From positions 2,474,001 through 2,538,000 of the forward strand of contig NZ_JALQCS010000001.1 of NCBI RefSeq assembly GCF_023277115.1: 64,000 nucleotides of DNA, given 5' to 3'. Position numbers and translations under genes: made by a program. The DNA is from Acidithiobacillus acidisediminis. Lineage in GTDB: Bacteria; Pseudomonadota; Gammaproteobacteria; Acidithiobacillales; Acidithiobacillaceae. Shown here in pieces: positions 62,145 through 64,000 of the stretch. Every line of letters starts with the position of its first letter. The first letter of the stretch is position 1. The notes under the pieces were generated by a model. It was not told the origin of the DNA, did no database searches, and worked only from the letters and a program-made list of their open reading frames with translations.

Positions 62145-62162
62145 GATTCAACCCCCGCTGCC

Positions 62163-62189
62163 AAAAACCCCCCGGGCGTCCCCGGGAGG
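62163..62189 (-). terminator. Rho-independent terminator after fliC
   Basis: Minus strand: stem CCTCCCGGG/CCCGGGGGG (one T-G pair), loop GACG, then TTTTT, 16 bases after the fliC stop. Confidence 0.88.
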
Positions 62190-62204
62190 CAAACGCAACA
62201 CCCG

Positions 62205-63806
62205 TTACGGGATGAGCTTGAGATAGCTCTGCTGCAAAGCATTTTCCTGAGCCAAGGTCGAGATACCCGCCTGTTGCAGGATCTGGTACTTGGTCAACTG
62301 CGAAGTTGCCTGAGCGATATTCGCATCCTGGACCGTGGACTGGGCCGATTGCAGGTTCGTTGCCGTGGTCTGATCATTACTGACCGATGCCTGCACCCGG
62401 TTCTGAATGGCACCCAATGCACCATTCTGCTGGTTCAGGTAGTTGATGGCCTGATCGACGATGCCGATGGCCTGCTGCGCGCCAGCTGCCGTGCTTACGT
62501 TGATGGTAGCTACCTGGGAACCGCCAGCGCCGGATGTCAGGCTGGCTGCCTGAGAACTGAAGCCAATCAAAGACCCACTACCAATCGAGTAAGAACTAGA
62601 CGATTCGAACTGCACAACGCCTTGGATAAGCGCATTACCGGTACCACTACTAATGGTTCCCGACGACGCTATTTGGGCTCCAGTGGCCCCATTCAATGCC
62701 GTCAAAGTACCTGTGGAGCCCGAAGCCAAACCAGTCCCAGATAGCGCGCCACCTGTCGTCACACCTGCGGAAATATTGATGTTATTCCCATTGGCATTGG
62801 TAAGAACCAATTCCGTCTGGCCACTGACGACCTGAGTGCTCGCAGAAGTTCCTGTGATTGCCGCTTGGTTATTGATCGCAGTGACCAAAGAACTCAGATC
62901 CGGCTGTCCGTTGCTACCATTGGTCACATTGGCAGAGATGTTGACCGCGTTGGTAGGGGCACCGCTGCTACCGTTACTCAAGGTAAACGTGTAGGTCCCG
63001 GCAGACGCCTTGAAAGCCACACTGGTGTAGGCTTGCGCGGATACGCCAGTCTGACTCGATACCGCGTTGACCGCAGATGCCAGATTGGCTGCTGACTCTC
63101 CGGATGACGTAACGCTTACGGCAGCGGTACCTACACTGCCAGCAATGCTTAAAGTACCCGAGCTGAAGTTACCATTGCCGCTAACACCAAATGAGAACGC
63201 GCTACCGGCCGCATATCCACCATCCACATACGCACCACTCGCTGTATAAGCGCCGGCAGTAGAACTACCTGATGCCGCAACCGTATAATTCCCCATCGCC
63301 GAGGTCTGGGTATTGCCTACCGCAACATTGATGATCTGGTTGGAGTTTGCGCCCACCTGGAAGGCAGCGCCCGCAAAGGTTCCGTCCAGAATGTTCTGCC
63401 CGTTAAACTGTGTCTGGGTAGCGATGGTCTGCACCTGGGCCAGCAACTGGCTTACCACGCCCTGCAGGGCCTGACGGTCAGAGGTGGTGTTGGAGGCATT
63501 GGCCGCCTGCACCGCCGTGGTACGGATCTGCTGCAAGAGACTGGTCTGGTTCTGGATCGCACCGGTAGCAGTCTGGATCAGGGAAACGCCCTGGTTACCA
63601 TTGGAAACCGCCTGATTCAAACCATTGATCTGGGTCTGAAACCGCTGGGAAATGGCATAGCCCGCTGGATTGTCCTGAGGGCCGTTGATGCTCTTGCCTG
63701 TGGACAATTGCTGCAAGTAGGTATTCAAACTGCTCTGCGTACCATTCAGAGCATTGAGGGTGCTTAATGCCCCCACGTTGGTGTTGATGATTCCTGCAAT
63801 AGCCAT
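62205..63806 (-). CDS. fliC: Flagellin FliC
   Basis: 533 residues, structural unit of the filament. Conserved D0/D1 ends: N-terminal INTNVGALSTLNALNGTQSS and YAISQRFQTQINGLNQAVSN; C-terminal IVDQAINYLNQQNGALGAIQ and ILQQAGISTLAQENALQQSY. The central part (about 150-450) is Ser/Thr/Gly/Ala/Asn-rich and variable. Only four Lys, four Arg, eight Asp and four Glu occur in the whole protein. AAGGAG precedes the ATG by 6 bases. Own sigma-28 promoter and terminator. Confidence 0.97.
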   Translation of the reverse strand: MAIAGIINTNVGALSTLNALNGTQSSLNTYLQQLSTGKSINGPQDNPAGYAISQRFQTQINGLNQAVSNGNQGVSLIQTATGAIQNQTSLLQQIRTTAVQAANASNTTSDRQALQGVVSQLLAQVQTIATQTQFNGQNILDGTFAGAAFQVGANSNQIINVAVGNTQTSAMGNYTVAASGSSTAGAYTASGAYVDGGYAAGSAFSFGVSGNGNFSSGTLSIAGSVGTAAVSVTSSGESAANLASAVNAVSSQTGVSAQAYTSVAFKASAGTYTFTLSNGSSGAPTNAVNISANVTNGSNGQPDLSSLVTAINNQAAITGTSASTQVVSGQTELVLTNANGNNINISAGVTTGGALSGTGLASGSTGTLTALNGATGAQIASSGTISSGTGNALIQGVVQFESSSSYSIGSGSLIGFSSQAASLTSGAGGSQVATINVSTAAGAQQAIGIVDQAINYLNQQNGALGAIQNRVQASVSNDQTTATNLQSAQSTVQDANIAQATSQLTKYQILQQAGISTLAQENALQQSYLKLIP

Positions 63807-64000
63807 GATTGCTCTCCTTAGCTAAAAATGAGTGGCTTCCTTGCCAATATTGTGGGCACCTATGACGACCCACAGTCACATTAACGACACAAGGCGCAAA
63901 AACTTGAATACCATTCGCCCTCCGCAGCTTGAGCACTGCTTCCCGTCCGGCTACAGTTTTGATGACGGCCATCCTGTAGGGACGGCAGCGGGGGAATCAT
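63807..64000. other. Non-coding region upstream of fliC
   Basis: 194 bases to the window edge without a convincing gene. Holds the ribosome site of fliC, a leader of about 70 bases and the sigma-28 promoter. Short frames over the right edge show no ribosome site or family pattern. Confidence 0.6.
63881..63907 (-). promoter_or_regulatory. Sigma-28 (FliA) promoter of fliC
   Basis: Minus-strand TCAAGTTT, 11-base spacer, GTCGTTAA, against the consensus TAAAGTTT-N11-GCCGATAA: 13 of 16 positions match with exact spacing. Transcription would start about 70 bases before the ATG. Confidence 0.8.

Noticed and set aside
62144-62165. TTGGCAGCGGGGGTTGAA before flaG considered as a sigma-54 site
   Set aside because: Spacing is one base off, -12 is TTGA, and it would leave almost no leader before the ATG.
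63815-63845. TTGGCAAGG sequence before fliC considered as a sigma-54 site
   Set aside because: The -12 position reads CCAC rather than TTGC; the sigma-28 site upstream fits much better.
63595-63972. Minus-strand frame overlapping the start of fliC
   Set aside because: It reads through the fliC ribosome site and N-terminal codons in another frame and covers the sigma-28 promoter; no family pattern.

Overview
The window reads as chromosomal DNA of an acidophilic, flagellated gammaproteobacterium-like organism, most probably a member of the Acidithiobacillia. This is inferred from moderately high GC, a polar-type flagellar gene order with FlrABC and FlhFG regulators, an HdeD-type acid-resistance protein, PPK2, and extracellular flagellar proteins almost free of charged residues. 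I could not run a database search, so genus and species are not established. No insertion sequence, prophage, CRISPR array or rRNA operon is visible, and no stretch over about 200 bases lacks a gene or RNA.

Left part (1-16.4 kb), housekeeping and envelope: a truncated DegP/HtrA protease follows rseA and rpoE (envelope stress). Next come nadB, a ygfX-like gene, ygfZ, a small membrane protein, cydC and cydD, a FIST-domain sensor, tRNA-Ala(GGC), an oxyanion-type solute-binding protein, a methyltransferase with a TauE/SafE permease, a short DD-carboxypeptidase, and a 14-helix MFS exporter. The exporter's promoter holds a TetR-like palindrome.

Middle part (16.4-32 kb): tRNA-Glu, a TonB-like protein, a 56-residue membrane peptide, thioredoxin, xseA and a membrane protein. 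Then a stator operon on the minus strand (FliS-like gene, fliL, motA, motB, PilZ/YcgR brake) diverges from two diguanylate cyclase genes. PPK2, RNase R, tRNA-Leu(CAG), a P-loop kinase-like gene, an HdeD-like gene and an NlpE/META lipoprotein follow.

Right part (32-64 kb): an almost unbroken minus-strand flagellar island. Reading in the direction of transcription: fliC, flaG, fliD, fliS, a tPilZ-like gene, flrA, flrB, flrC, then fliE-F-G-H-I-J-K-M-N-O-P-Q-R, flhB, flhA, flhF, flhG, fliA, a motC-like stator gene, an HDOD gene, uvrB, a second YcgR, a second FliK-like gene and a free-standing FlhB C-terminal-domain protein. Basal body, export apparatus, switch, filament and cap are covered; rod, hook and ring genes (flg) and chemotaxis genes are not in the window.

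Regulation fits a RpoN/FliA hierarchy. A near-perfect sigma-54 site precedes fliE, weaker ones precede fliK and the first diguanylate cyclase, and a sigma-28 site precedes fliC. Cyclic-di-GMP control looks dense: two cyclases, two YcgR brakes, a tPilZ-like gene and FlrA. The most interesting leads are the FliK-like/FlhB-C pair, the FliS-like gene in the stator operon, the hairpin covering the tPilZ-like ribosome-binding site, and the clustering of c-di-GMP genes with the stator operon.
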